DNA of 64,000 nt from Cheiracanthium punctorium (lineage: Eukaryota; Arthropoda; Arachnida; Araneae; Cheiracanthiidae). The position numbers were made by a program, and so were the translations under genes. Under the pieces are notes generated by a model, which did not search any database, was not told where the DNA came from, and saw only the letters and a list, made by a program, of their open reading frames with translations. The stretch is from positions 62,001 to 126,000 of the forward strand of contig JAWZYV010013532.1 in assembly GCA_038373885.1 (NCBI GenBank), read 5' to 3'. Below are positions 23,401 through 36,757 of this stretch, piece after piece (the stretch's first letter is position 1; every line of letters begins with the position of its first letter).

Positions 23401-26400
23401 TGCCTAAATGAGATTCATGAATCAAGGACAACATTTCAGGCCTTAGTGCCTTTGGAACAATAACTTTATCATTCAAAAATAACAATCCCTCAATAAGAAA
23501 CATATCATTTTGTAGTTTGTAATATTTCCTTATGTTATCAGGAATTTTCTTTTTGTCAGGCCACCCCTCCTTACAATATTTTACTATTTCCTTGAGTTCC
23601 TCATCCTTCTCAAGTGCCTTTCTAAACTGTTCTACTCTGTTAACACTCATTGGAAGATACTTTGTTACTGAATGTACTGTTTGTACCATTTCTGGGTCAT
23701 CTGATACTGGATCTTTAATATACGCTCGAGACAATGTATCAGCTATATACATATCTTTGCCTGGCAAATAATTGATCGAAAAGTTATACTTCAATAGTTT
23801 TAAAAGCATTTTCTGAAGGCGAGTAGAAATTTTACTAATCGGTTTTTTAACAATTGAAGTTAAAGGTTTGTGATCACTTTGAACAAGTACTTCATGGCCA
23901 TACACAAAATTATGGTACTTTTCAAAGGCAAATACTATAGCCAACAGTTCTTTTTCAATTTGTGCATAGTTCTTTTCACTTTCTGTGAGGCTCCTGGATG
24001 CAAAAGATACAGGGTGACCTTCTTGCAACAGGCAGACACCTAGTCCATCCTTAGAACTATCACATTGTATAGTTATCATTTTTGAGCTATCAAAGACTTT
24101 TAGTACAGGGGCTGAACTGATCAATTGCTTAATTTTATTAAATGCTTGTTTTTGTTCCCATGACCAGTAAAATTCAACATTATTTTTCAGTAATTCTCTC
24201 AAGGGGGCTGTAACTTGAGAAACATTTGGAATAAACTTTGACAAAAAATTAACCATGCCCAAGAGTCTCCTTATGTCTTTTTTATTCTGAGGCTGTTCAA
24301 GTTCAATTATTGCCCTAACATGAGATTTATCTGCTTTAACACCCTCTGCAGAAATTAGTAAGCCCATGTATTTTACTTCCTGTACCCGAAACTGAAGCTT
24401 ATCAGGGTTAAACTTAACATTATTAGCTTTAGCTCTTTCTAAAACCTCAATCAACCTCCTATCATGCTCAGCTTTAGTTTTTCCCGACACAATGAAATCA
24501 TCAAAGTAAATTTCTACTCCCTGAATATCACTAAATAATTTTTGACTTCGCTTTTGAAATACCTCAGGAGCAGATGAAACTCCAAAAGGCATCACATTAA
24601 ATTTAAATCTCCCAAATGGTGAGTTAAAAGTACACAATTCTGAACTGGCTTCATCCAAAGGAATCTGCCAAAAACCCTCTTTTAAGTCCAAAACAGTAAA
24701 ATACTCATTTCCTTTTAACCGACTAATAATTTCATCACTTGATGGGATTACATGATGCTCCCTTTTAATAGCCTTGTTCAAGTTTCTAGGATCTAAGCAG
24801 ATACGTAATTTTCCGTTAGGCTTTTCTACAACAATTAAGCTATTAACCCAATCAGTAGGTTTGTTTACTTCCGATATTATGCCTCTGGATTTTAAATCTG
24901 CTAATGCATTTCTTAGATCATGAATTACAGCTAATGGTACTCGTCTAGGAGGGTCAATAACAGGGGTAACATTTTCTTTCAATTCTATATGATAAGGGTC
25001 ACCAGGGAACTTGCCAAAACCTTCGAAAACATCACTATATTTAGTTAAAATCTCACTCTTACCTGAAATTTCAATATTATCAATTCTTTTGATTAAACGT
25101 AATAATTTACAAGCATTTAATCCTAAAATGGGTTTAGAGTCAACATTAACAACAATAAAATCCAATTCGACATTTTTGCACCCATTTGTTGTGCATGCAA
25201 GACTTACCTCGCCTTCTGGCTTAAGTTTGTAATTACCATATGATATCAACACTGTTTTAGTTTCACGTAATTTTACAAGATCAGGCAATTTTAAATTATT
25301 AAATACAGATAAAGGAAGTATATTAGCTTCTGCACCAGTGTCTAATTTAAAGTTAATGAGTCTATCATTAATAGTAATGTTTTTACACCATACAGTCTCA
25401 TCAGAATGGTCCTTACCTCTTGTAACTGAATCAATATACAAGCTCGACATTTCAGGAAAATTTTGATGGTGAATCTCATTAACTTGACGACTTTTACCAC
25501 TTTTTACAGGTTTCTTGATATTACTGCACATTGCAGCAAAGTGATTTTTTCCTTTGCATAAGTTACATAATTTATTGTAAGCAGGGCATTCTTTTCTCTT
25601 ATGAGACCTTCCGCATCTCGCACAATTAATAAACACACCACTTTTAGATGGTTGTGATGCTGTAGCACTGCTTTGGCGATTGTTTCTTTTAAGTTTCACT
25701 GCATCTACGTCAGATTTAACTGGTGGATCTGCGATGGTTTTGATTTGCTCCTTGCTAATCTCTGACGCTCGAACAAACTCCGCTGCTTTTTGAAGTGAAA
25801 GTTGCGGTTCCCGTAACAGTCGCTCTTGTAAGGATTTATCGTGTATGCCGAGAACTATTCTGTCACGTATGAGGGATTCCTCTTGCAGTCCAAACTCACA
25901 AGATGATGCTAGAGTTTTTAGCTGAGTTATGTAGGCATCCACAGCTTGACCTTCTGCCTGTGTGCAGGAGAAAAACTTGTACCGCTCAAATACGATGTTT
26001 TTTCGCGGCACACAATGCTCTTTAAATTTCTGGATTACTGAATCAAATTTTGTGCTGTCACCTTCTCTTTCAAATTTGAAAGTGTTGAAGATCGACACAC
26101 CTTCATCGCCAAGAAAATTTAAGAGAATGGCAATTTTCGTTGCATCTCCTTTGTCGTTCTTTTCAGAAGCAATTAAAAAATTCATAAATTTTTGATACCA
26201 CCTATTCCAATTATCCGCTACGTTACCAATTGTAAAGTTCATTTCGCCCGGCGGCTTGAAAATCTCCATTTTTCGTTGCACTGTATGAACACAAGAGTTC
26301 CACGTTTTTGAACACAACTAGTTCACTACGCAATCATTTTGCATCGGCGCGATTTTTACTACTTCTGACACCATGTTTTGTTCCTGTTGATTTAAAACAA

Positions 26401-29400
26401 CACTACTTTTGAAATTCCATATGGTTTATTAGTTACATACAAATTAATTACATAATAAGTTAACAAACAACAGCAACCTAGCTCGGTCACATCTTTATGG
26501 AGATCTGCCAGCTTCCCCAACCGTTGCCACCCATGGGTTACATAAAATAATACATGATGAAATGAACGAATCGATTACGATTAAGTTCTTGGTTAGAAGT
26601 ATACATTCAGATATGTCACATCCACGATGACACGTGTCATATATTCCTATCGAGTGGTTATCTCTCCCGACCGGAAGTTCCCCCACATTCCAGCGTGATC
26701 TTCCTGTCCCGTCAGCATTGTTCGCGGCACCTGCTTCGCACAGGCCTTCTATATTGTACTTACTCACCGGCACCTAAATCCTGGCTACGCCAGTGCTTTG
26801 CCCGCTCACTGTTTTGTCGATGGGTAAATTTCAGATTTTTATTTTAGAAAATATGAAAAATTTATTTAGATTTCATTCATCTGTTTACATTGATCGATAC
26901 TTGGTTGTTATCAAAATAACTAATTTGATTATTGACCTGATTCATTGGTTTATTTTTATAAGTAATATTTTAAAGATCGTATTGCGGCATTTATCATTTT
27001 ATCGCCTAAACCATTATTTTCATTTATCAAAATTAATAATTCTATTATATAATTCAGGAAATGCATAAAGTTTAGGTGTACGATTACTTATGAAATTATA
27101 ATGGAATTTAATATGAGAAGGCGTTGCTTCAGATACAGAACTCGGTTTCTTAAGATCCCTGTTCTTTAACATTCCATTCAAATATGGAGTTATTTTAGAG
27201 GTAAATATAATTAAATGTATACTTATTCTGTCTCAACTTATTTGCATCAAATTACGAGATGTAATTGCATTTGTTTCTTCCTAATATGAATCGTATGGAA
27301 AATCCCACTAACATTGTTTTTGAAATTGGGTACCGCCTACAGAAGTTTGCAGACGATTCTTTTAAACGGATAGTACCGGTGGTTATAGACTTAATCTTTA
27401 TGATGAAAGACGTAATTATTATGGTCAGAGCTCCAAATTTATGGACTTTAAATGCTGTACTTTCATATGAACTGTAATACTTTTGCAGGAAGCAGGTATA
27501 AATCACCAACCTAACCTCGTATCCGCCACTAGCTGCCTACGTAGAATGTAGCCCCGCCTTTGAAATAAAAAATAAATGAAAAATTTCTTGTAGCGTATTA
27601 AACGGGGTTTTTTTTAACTGTTGTGGTATGAATTCTTTATTTAATTATTTATTTCCTATTCTTCTGTAATTTCATGTAAATAAATTTACTTTTAAAATGT
27701 TTTCTTAAATAAAACGATAAGGAAAAAGGCAGTATTGCTTCCCAAGTTTTTGATCTAAACAAACCAACAACACTAATTTCTGTCAAATTATACATGCACC
27801 ATGAAATTTATATTTCCTAAACGTTCCGTCAGAATATAAGAACATATAAACATACTTTGTTTAATTTTAAACAAACCTTTAACCTGTTACGCACAATAAG
27901 GTTTCAGAGAGAGCAAAGAGGTGGGGCTTCCGTTTTAATATATTACATAACATTTTTCCTTTATATTTATATTTCTAATGCATTTGTATTAAAAAATATG
28001 AATATATTTAAATAATAATTATATTCATAGTACTGTTCAATAGTTATTTATTTCAGAAGCTCATAATTAAAAAACTTAGTAAGTTCATATTCTAATTTGG
28101 AACTCATAACACCTTTCTTTGAATCATTTCAGAATAATTGTATTTCAAATTTATCGTTTAAACTTTTTTAAATATCGTTTAAATTTTTTTATTATAACGT
28201 CATAATAATTAAAACCACAGCAGAACGTGTTTCTTAAAAAAAAAGGAAGAAAAGAACATGCTTTCTATATAAATAAAATTAGACTTTTGTCTGTACATTT
28301 CTTGGAATTCAAAAATTTTTCGATTTCTATCCGTTTCAAGCACCCGGGAATCCGATGCGACCCTCAAAAAAAAGTTTGTCTGTCTGTCATTCTGTCATTC
28401 TGTCCGTGACGCTTTTTTTGTTTAAGCATCACGTAAAAACGACTGAAGCGAATGATATGAAATTGGGTGTCATGATAGGTGGTCACTCAACTTAAAACAT
28501 AGGCATCGAATTTTTAAAAAATCTTGATTAGATTTTCAGATTTTGCGAAAATCCTTTCAAACTGCGTAAATTTGTGTTCAAGCATCACGTAAAAACGACT
28601 GAAGCGAATGATATGAAATTGGGTGTCATGATAGGTGGTCACTCAACTTAAAACATAGGCGTCGAATTTTTAAAAAATCTTGATTAGATTTTCAGATTTT
28701 GCGAAAATCCTTTCAAACTGCGTAAATTTGTGTTCAAGCATCACGTAAAAACGACTGAAGCGAATGATATGAAATTGGGTGTCATGATAGGTGGTCACTC
28801 AACTTAAAACATAGGCGTCGAATTTTTAAAAAATCTTGATTAGATTTTCAGATTTTGCGAAAATCCTTTCAAACTGCGTAAATTTGTGTTCAAGCATCAC
28901 GTAAAAACGACTGAAGCGAATGATATGAAATTGGGTGTCATGATAGGTGGTCACTCAACTTAAAACATAGGCGTCCAAGTTTTAAAAAATCCTGATTGGA
29001 TTTTGAGATTTTGCGAAAATCCTTTCAAACTGCGTAAATTTGTGTTCAAGCATCACATAAAAACGACTGAAGCGAATGATATGAAATTGAGTAGCATGAT
29101 AGGTGGTCACTCAACTTAAAACAAAGGCGTCGAACTTTAAAAAAATATTGATTGGATTTTGAGATTTTGCGAAAATCCTTTCAAACTGCATAAATTTGTG
29201 TTCAAGCATCACGTAAAAACGACTGACGCGAATGATATGAAATTGGGTGTCATGATAGGTGGTCACTCAACTTAAAACATAGGCGTCGAATTAAAAAAAA
29301 AAACTTGATTAGATTTTGAAATTTTGCGAAAATCATTTCAAACTGCGTAAATTTGTGTTCGCACATCACGTAATAACTGCAAAGGTGAAAAAATGATATT

Positions 29401-32400
29401 TGGTGAAATGATAGGTGGTCACTCACCTTAAACTATAAGCATCTAATTAAAAAAAATCCATCAGATTTCGAGATTTTGTGAAAATCGTTTAAAACTGAGT
29501 GAATCTTTGTTCCCGCATTACGTAATAGCGACTAAAGCGAATGATATGAAATTTGGTCACACGATAGATGGTTGCTCAACATAAACTAAAGGAGTCCAAT
29601 TTTTTAAACATTTTTATTAGATTTTGAGATTTTGTGAAAATTCTCTCAAAATACGTTTATATTTCTGCAAACATCACGTAATAACGACTAATACGAATGA
29701 TACGAAATTGAGTGATATGATAGGTAGTTGCTAATCTTAATTTATAGGCGTTGAATTTTAAAAATATTTTGCTTACATTTTGAGATTTTTCGAAAATCGT
29801 TTTAAAATGCTGAAAATTTGTTCCAGCATCACGAAATAAAGACTGCAGGGAATGAAATGAATTTGGGTGACATGATAGGCTGTCGCTCAACTTAAATTCT
29901 AGGTTTCAAATTTTTCAAAAATATTGATTAAATTTTGAGGTTTTGCGAAAATTATTTCAGTATGCGTAAATATTCGTTCGCGCATCACGTAATTTCGACT
30001 AAAGCGAATGAAATGATATTACTTAGTTACTCTCTAACCTGTAATATTTTACCAATACATGAAAATTATAACTTCGCTTTCTTTACTTTGGCAACATACT
30101 ACATCTATTCTGTGTACTCCTACAATGCTGACGAAAGTTCTTGCTTTTTGGAAATTTGCATTCACTAACCCGTCGAGGACGGGTACTTCAGCTAGTCTAT
30201 ATAAATAAAATTAGACTTTTGTCTGTACATTTCTTGGAATTCAAAAATTTTGCGATTTCTATCCGTTTCAAGCACCCGGGAATCCGATGCGACCCTCAAA
30301 AAAAATTTGTCTGTCTGTCATTCTGTCATTCTGTCCGTGACGCTTTTTTTGTTTAAGCATCACATAAAAACGACTGAAGCGAATGATATGAAATTTGGTG
30401 TCATGATAGGTGGTCACTCAACTTAAAACATAGGCGTCAAATTTTTAAAAAATCTTGATTAGATTTACAGATTTTGCGAAAATCGTTTCAAACTGCGTAA
30501 ATTTGTGTTCAAGCATCACGCAAAAACGACTGAAGCGAATGATATGAAATTGGATGTCATGATAGGTGGTCACTCAACTTAAAACATAGGCGTTCAATTT
30601 TTTAAAAATTTTGATTGGATTTTGAGATTTTGCGAAAATGCTTTCAGACTGCGTAAATTTGTGTTCAAGCATCACGTAAAAACGACTGAAGCGAATGATA
30701 TGAAATTGAGTGTCATGATAGGTAGTCACTCAACTTAAAACATAGACGTCCAATTTTTAAAAAATCCTGATTAGATTTTGAGATTTTGCGAAAATCCTTT
30801 CAAACTGCGTAAATTTGTGTTCAAGCATCACGTAAAAACGACTGAAGCGAATGATATCAAATTGAGTGACATGATAGGTGGTCACTCAACTTAAAACATA
30901 GGCGTCGAATTTTTAAAAAATCTTGACTGGATTTTGAGATTTTGCGAAAATCCTTTCAAACTGCGTAAATTTGTGTTCAAGCATCACGTAAAAACGACTG
31001 AATCGAATGATATGAAATTGGGTGTCATGATAGGTGGTCACTCAACTTAAAACATAGGCGTCCAATTTTTAAAAAATCTTGATTGGATTTTGAGATTTTG
31101 CGAAAATCCTTTCAAACTGCGTAAATTTGTGTTCAAGCATCACGTAAAAACGACTGAAGCGAATGATATGAAATTGGGTGTCATGATAGGTGGTCCCTCA
31201 ACTTAAAACATTGTCGTCGAATTTTTAAAAAATCTTGATTAGATTTTGAAATTTTGCGAAAATCATTTCAAACTGAGTAAAGTTGTGTTCGCAAATCACG
31301 TAATAACTGCAAAGGTGAAAAAATGATATTTGGTGAAATGATAGGTGGTCACTCACCTTAAACTATAAGCATCTAATTAAAAAAAATCCATCAGATTTCG
31401 AGATTTTGTGAAAATCGTTTAAAACTGAGTGAATCTTTGTTCCCGCATTACGTAATAGCGACTAAAGCGAATGATATGAAATTTGGTCACACGATAGATG
31501 GTTGCTCAACATAAACTAAAGGAGTCCAATTTTTTAAACATTTTTATTAGATTTTGAGATTTTGTGAAAATTCTCTCAAAATACGTTTATATTTCTGCAA
31601 ACATCACGTAATAACGACTAATACGAATGATACGAAATTGAGTGATATGATAGGTAGTTGCTAATCTTAATTTATAGGCGTTGAATTTTAAAAATATTTT
31701 GCTTACATTTTGAGATTTTTCGAAAATCGTTTTAAAATGCTGAAAATTTGTTCCAGCATCACGAAATAAAGACTGCAGGGAATGAAATGAATTTGGGTGA
31801 CATGATAGGCTGTCGCTCAACTTAAATTCTAGGCTTCAAATTTTTCAAAAATATTGATTAAATTTTGAGGTTTTGCGAAAATTATTTCAGTATGCGTAAA
31901 TATTCGTTCGCGCATCACGTAATTACGACTAAAGCGAATGAAATGATATTACTTAGTTACTCTCTAACCTGTAATATTTTACCAATACATGAAAATTATA
32001 ACTTCGCTTTCTTTACTTTGGCAACATACTACATCTATTCTGTGTACTCCTACAATGCTGACGAAAGTTCTTGCTTTTTGGAAATTTGCATTCACTAACC
32101 CGTCGAGGACGGGTACTTCAGCTAGTCTATATAAATAAAATTAGACTTTTGTCTGTACATTTCTTGGAATTCAAAAATTTTGCGATTTCTATCCGTTTCA
32201 AGCACCCGGGAATCCGATGCGACCCTCAAAAAAAATTTGTCTGTCTGTCATTCTGTCATTCTGTCCGTGACGCTTTTTTTGTTTAAGCATCACATAAAAA
32301 CGACTGAAGCGAATGATATGAAATTTGGTGTCATGATAGGTGGTCACTCAACTTAAAACATAGGCGTCAAATTTTTAAAAAATCTTGATTAGATTTACAG

Positions 32401-35400
32401 ATTTTGCGAAAATCGTTTCAAACTGCGTAAATTTGTGTTCAAGCATCACGCAAAAACGACTGAAGCGAATGATATGAAATTGGATGTCATGATAGGTGGT
32501 CACTCAACTTAAAACATAGGCGTTCAATTTTTTAAAAATTTTGATTGGATTTTGAGATTTTGCGAAAATGCTTTCAGACTGCGTAAATTTGTGTTCAAGC
32601 ATCACGTAAAAACGACTGAAGCGAATGATATGAAATTGAGTGTCATGATAGGTAGTCACTCAACTTAAAACATAGACGTCCAATTTTTAAAAAATCCTGA
32701 TTAGATTTTGAGATTTTGCGAAAATCCTTTCAAACTGCGTAAATTTGTGTTCAAGCATCACGTAAAAACGACTGAAGCGAATGATATCAAATTGAGTGAC
32801 ATGATAGGTGGTCACTCAACTTAAAACATAGGCGTCGAATTTTTAAAAAATCTTGACTGGATTTTGAGATTTTGCGAAAATCCTTTCAAACTGCGTAAAT
32901 TTGTGTTCAAGCATCACGTAAAAACGACTGAATCGAATGATATGAAATTGGGTGTCATGATAGGTGGTCACTCAACTTAAAACATAGGCGTCCAATTTTT
33001 AAAAAATCTTGATTGGATTTTGAGATTTTGCGAAAATCCTTTCAAACTGCGTAAATTTGTGTTCAAGCATCACGTAAAAACGACTGAAGCGAATGATATG
33101 AAATTGGGTGTCATGATAGGTGGTCCCTCAACTTAAAACATTGTCGTCGAATTTTTAAAAAATCTTGATTAGATTTTGAAATTTTGCGAAAATCATTTCA
33201 AACTGAGTAAATTTGTGTTCGCACATCACGTAATAACTGCAAAGGTGAAAAAATGATATTTGGTGAAATGATAGGTGGTCACTCACCTTAAACTATAAGC
33301 ATCTAATTAAAAAAAATCCATCAGATTTCGAGATTTTGTGAAAATCGTTTAAAACTGAGTGAATCTTTGTTCCCGCATTACGTAATAGCGACTAAAGCGA
33401 ATGATATGAAATTTGGTCACACGATAGATGGTTGCTCAACATAAACTAAAGGAGTCCAATTTTTTAAACATTTTTATTAGATTTTGAGATTTTGTGAAAA
33501 TTCTCTCAAAATACGTTTATATTTCTGCAAACATCACGTAATAACGACTAATACGAATGATACGAAATTGAGTGATATGATAGGTAGTTGCTAATCTTAA
33601 TTTATAGGCGTTGAATTTTAAAAATATTTTGCTTACATTTTGAGATTTTTCGAAAATCGTTTTAAAATGCTGAAAATTTGTTCCAGCATCACGAAATAAA
33701 GACTGCAGGGAATGAAATGAATTTGGGTGACATGATAGGCTGTCGCTCAACTTAAATTCTAGGCTTCAAATTTTTCAAAAATATTGATTAAATTTTGAGG
33801 TTTTGCGAAAATTATTTCAGTATGCGTAAATATTCGTTCGCGCATCACGTAATTACGACTAAAGCGAATGAAATGATATTACTTAGTTACTCTCTAACCT
33901 GTAATATTTTACCAATACATGAAAATTATAACTTCGCTTTCTTTACTTTGGCAACATACTACATCTATTCTGTGTACTCCTACAATGCTGACGAAAGTTC
34001 TTGCTTTTTGGAAATTTGCATTCACTAACCCGTCGAGGACGGGTACTTCAGCTAGTCTAAATAAAAAAAATAAACTTTTGTCTGTACATTTCTTGGAATT
34101 CAAAAATTTTGCGATTTCTATCCGTTTCAAGCACCCGGGAATCCGATGCGACCCTCAAAAAAAAATTTGTCTGTCTCATTCTGTCATTCTGTCATTCTGT
34201 CCGTGACGCTTTTTTTGTTTAAGCATCACATAAAAACGACTGAAGCGAATGATATGAAATTTGGTGTCATGATAGGTGGTCACTCAACTTAAAACATAGG
34301 CGTCAAATTTTTAAAAAATCTTGATTAGATTTACAGATTTTGCGAAAATCGTTTCAAACTGCGTAAATTTGTGTTCAAGCATCACGCAAAAACGACTGAA
34401 GCGAATGATATGAAATTGGGTGTCATGATAGGTGGTCACTCAACTTAAAACATAGGCGTTCAATTTTTTAAAAATTTTGATTGGATTTTGAGATTTTGCG
34501 AAAATGCTTTCAGACTGCGTAAATTTGTGTTCAAGCATCACGTAAAAACGACTGAAGCGAATGATATGAAATTGAGTGTCATGATAGGTAGTCACTCAAC
34601 TTAAAACATAGACGTCCAATTTTTAAAAAATCCTGATTGGATTTTGAGATTTTGCGAAAATCCTTTCAAACTGCGTAAATTTGTGTTCAAGCATCACGTA
34701 AAAACGACTGAAGCGAATGATATCAAATTGAGTGACATGATAGGTGGTCACTCAACTTAAAACATAGGCGTCGAATTTTTAAAAAATCTTGACTGGATTT
34801 TTTGAGATTTTGCGAAAATCGTTTCAAACTGCGTAAATTTGTGTTCAAGCATCACGTAAAAACGACTGAATCGAATGATATGAAATTGGGTGTCATGATA
34901 GGTGGTCACTCAACTTAAAACATAGGCGTCCAATTTTTAAAAAATCTTGATTGGATTTTGAGATTTTGCGAAAATCCTTTCAAACTGCGTAAATTTGTGT
35001 TCAAGCATCACGTAAAAACGACTGAAGCGAATGATATGAAATTGGGTGTCATGATAGGTGGTCCCTCAACTTAAAACATTGTCGTCGAATTTTTAAAAAA
35101 TCTTGATTAGATTTTGAAATTTTGCGAAAATCATTTCAAACTGAGTAAATTTGTGTTCGCACATCACGTAATAACTGCAAAGGTGAAAAAATGATATTTG
35201 GTGAAATGATAGGTGGTCACTCACCTTAAACTATAAGCATCTAATTAAAAAAAATCCATCAGATTTCGAGATTTTGTGAAAATCGTTTAAAACTGAGTGA
35301 ATCTTTGTTCCCGCATTACGTAATAGCGACTAAAGCGAATGATATGAAATTTGGTCACACAATAGATGGTTGCTCAACATAAACTAAAGGAGTCCAATTT

Positions 35401-36726
35401 TTTAAACATTTTTATTAGATTTTGAGATTTTGTGAAAATTCTCTCAAAATACGTTCAATGATGATTTCTTCAAACTTCACGTAATAACGACTAATACGAA
35501 TGATACGAAATTGAGTGATATGATAGGTAGTTGCTAATCTTAATTTTAGGCGTTGAATTTTAAAAATGTTTTGCTTACATTTTTCGAAAATCGTTTTAAA
35601 ATGCTGAAAATTTGTTCCAGCATGACGAAATAAAGACTGCAGGGAATGAAACGAATTTGGGTGACATGATAGGTTGTCACTCAACTTAAAACATAGGCGT
35701 CGAATTAAAAAAAAAAACTTGATTAGATTTTGAAATTTTGCGAAAATCATTTCAAACTGCGTAAATTTGTGTTCGCACATCACGTAATAACTGCAAAGGT
35801 GAAAAAATGATATTTGGTGAAATGATAGGTGGTCACTCACCTTAAACTATAAGCATCTAATTAAAAAAAATCCATCAGATTTCGAGATTTTGTGAAAATC
35901 GTTTAAAACTGAGTGAATCTTTGTTCCCGCATTACGTAATAGCGACTAAAGCGAATGATATGAAATTTGGTCACACGATAGATGGTTGCTCAACATAAAC
36001 TAAAGGAGTCCAATTTTTTAAACATTTTTATTAGATTTTGAGATTTTGTGAAAATTCTCTCAAAATACGTTTATATTTCTGCAAACATCACGTAATAACG
36101 ACTAATACGAATGATACGAAATTGAGTGATATGATAGGTAGTTGCTAATCTTAATTTATAGGCGTTGAATTTTAAAAATATTTTGCTTACATTTTGAGAT
36201 TTTTCGAAAATCGTTTTAAAATGCTGAAAATTTGTTCCAGCATCACGAAATAAAGACTGCAGGGAATGAAATGAATTTGGGTGACATGATAGGCTGTCGC
36301 TCAACTTAAATTCTAGGCTTCAAATTTTTCAAAAATATTGATTAAATTTTGAGGTTTTGCGAAAATTATTTCAGTATGCGTAAATATTCGTTCGCGCATC
36401 ACGTAATTACGACTAAAGCGAATGAAATGATATTACTTAGTTACTCTCTAACCTGTAATATTTTACCAATACATGAAAATTATAACTTCGCTTTCTTTAC
36501 TTTGGCAACATACTACATCTATTCTGTGTACTCCTACAATGCTGACGAAAGTTCTTGCTTTTTGGAAATTTTCATTCACTAACCCGTCGAGGACGGGTAC
36601 TTCAGCTAGTCTAAATAAAAAAAATAAACTGTTGTCTGTACATTTCTTGGAATTCAAAAATTTTGCGATTTCTATCCGTTTCAAGCACCCGGGAATCCGA
36701 TGCGACCCTCAAAAAAAATTTGTCTG

Positions 36727-36757
<31 letters not shown>

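Larger units (their letters stand above)
22066..26620 (-). mobile_element. Ty3/gypsy LTR retrotransposon, complete, 4555 bp
   Basis: Two 247-bp LTRs differ at 3 positions by eye and bound one Gag-Pol ORF on the minus strand. A 5-bp duplication TCCAC flanks it (22061-22065, 26621-26625). A primer-binding site directly follows the 5' LTR and a purine tract precedes the 3' LTR. All parts needed for movement appear present, so it inserted recently and may still be active. Confidence 0.95.

Noticed and set aside
27265..27477. 70-codon ORF ending [15 protein letters not shown]
   Set aside because: No recognised motif, no splice or expression signal; left as unassigned.
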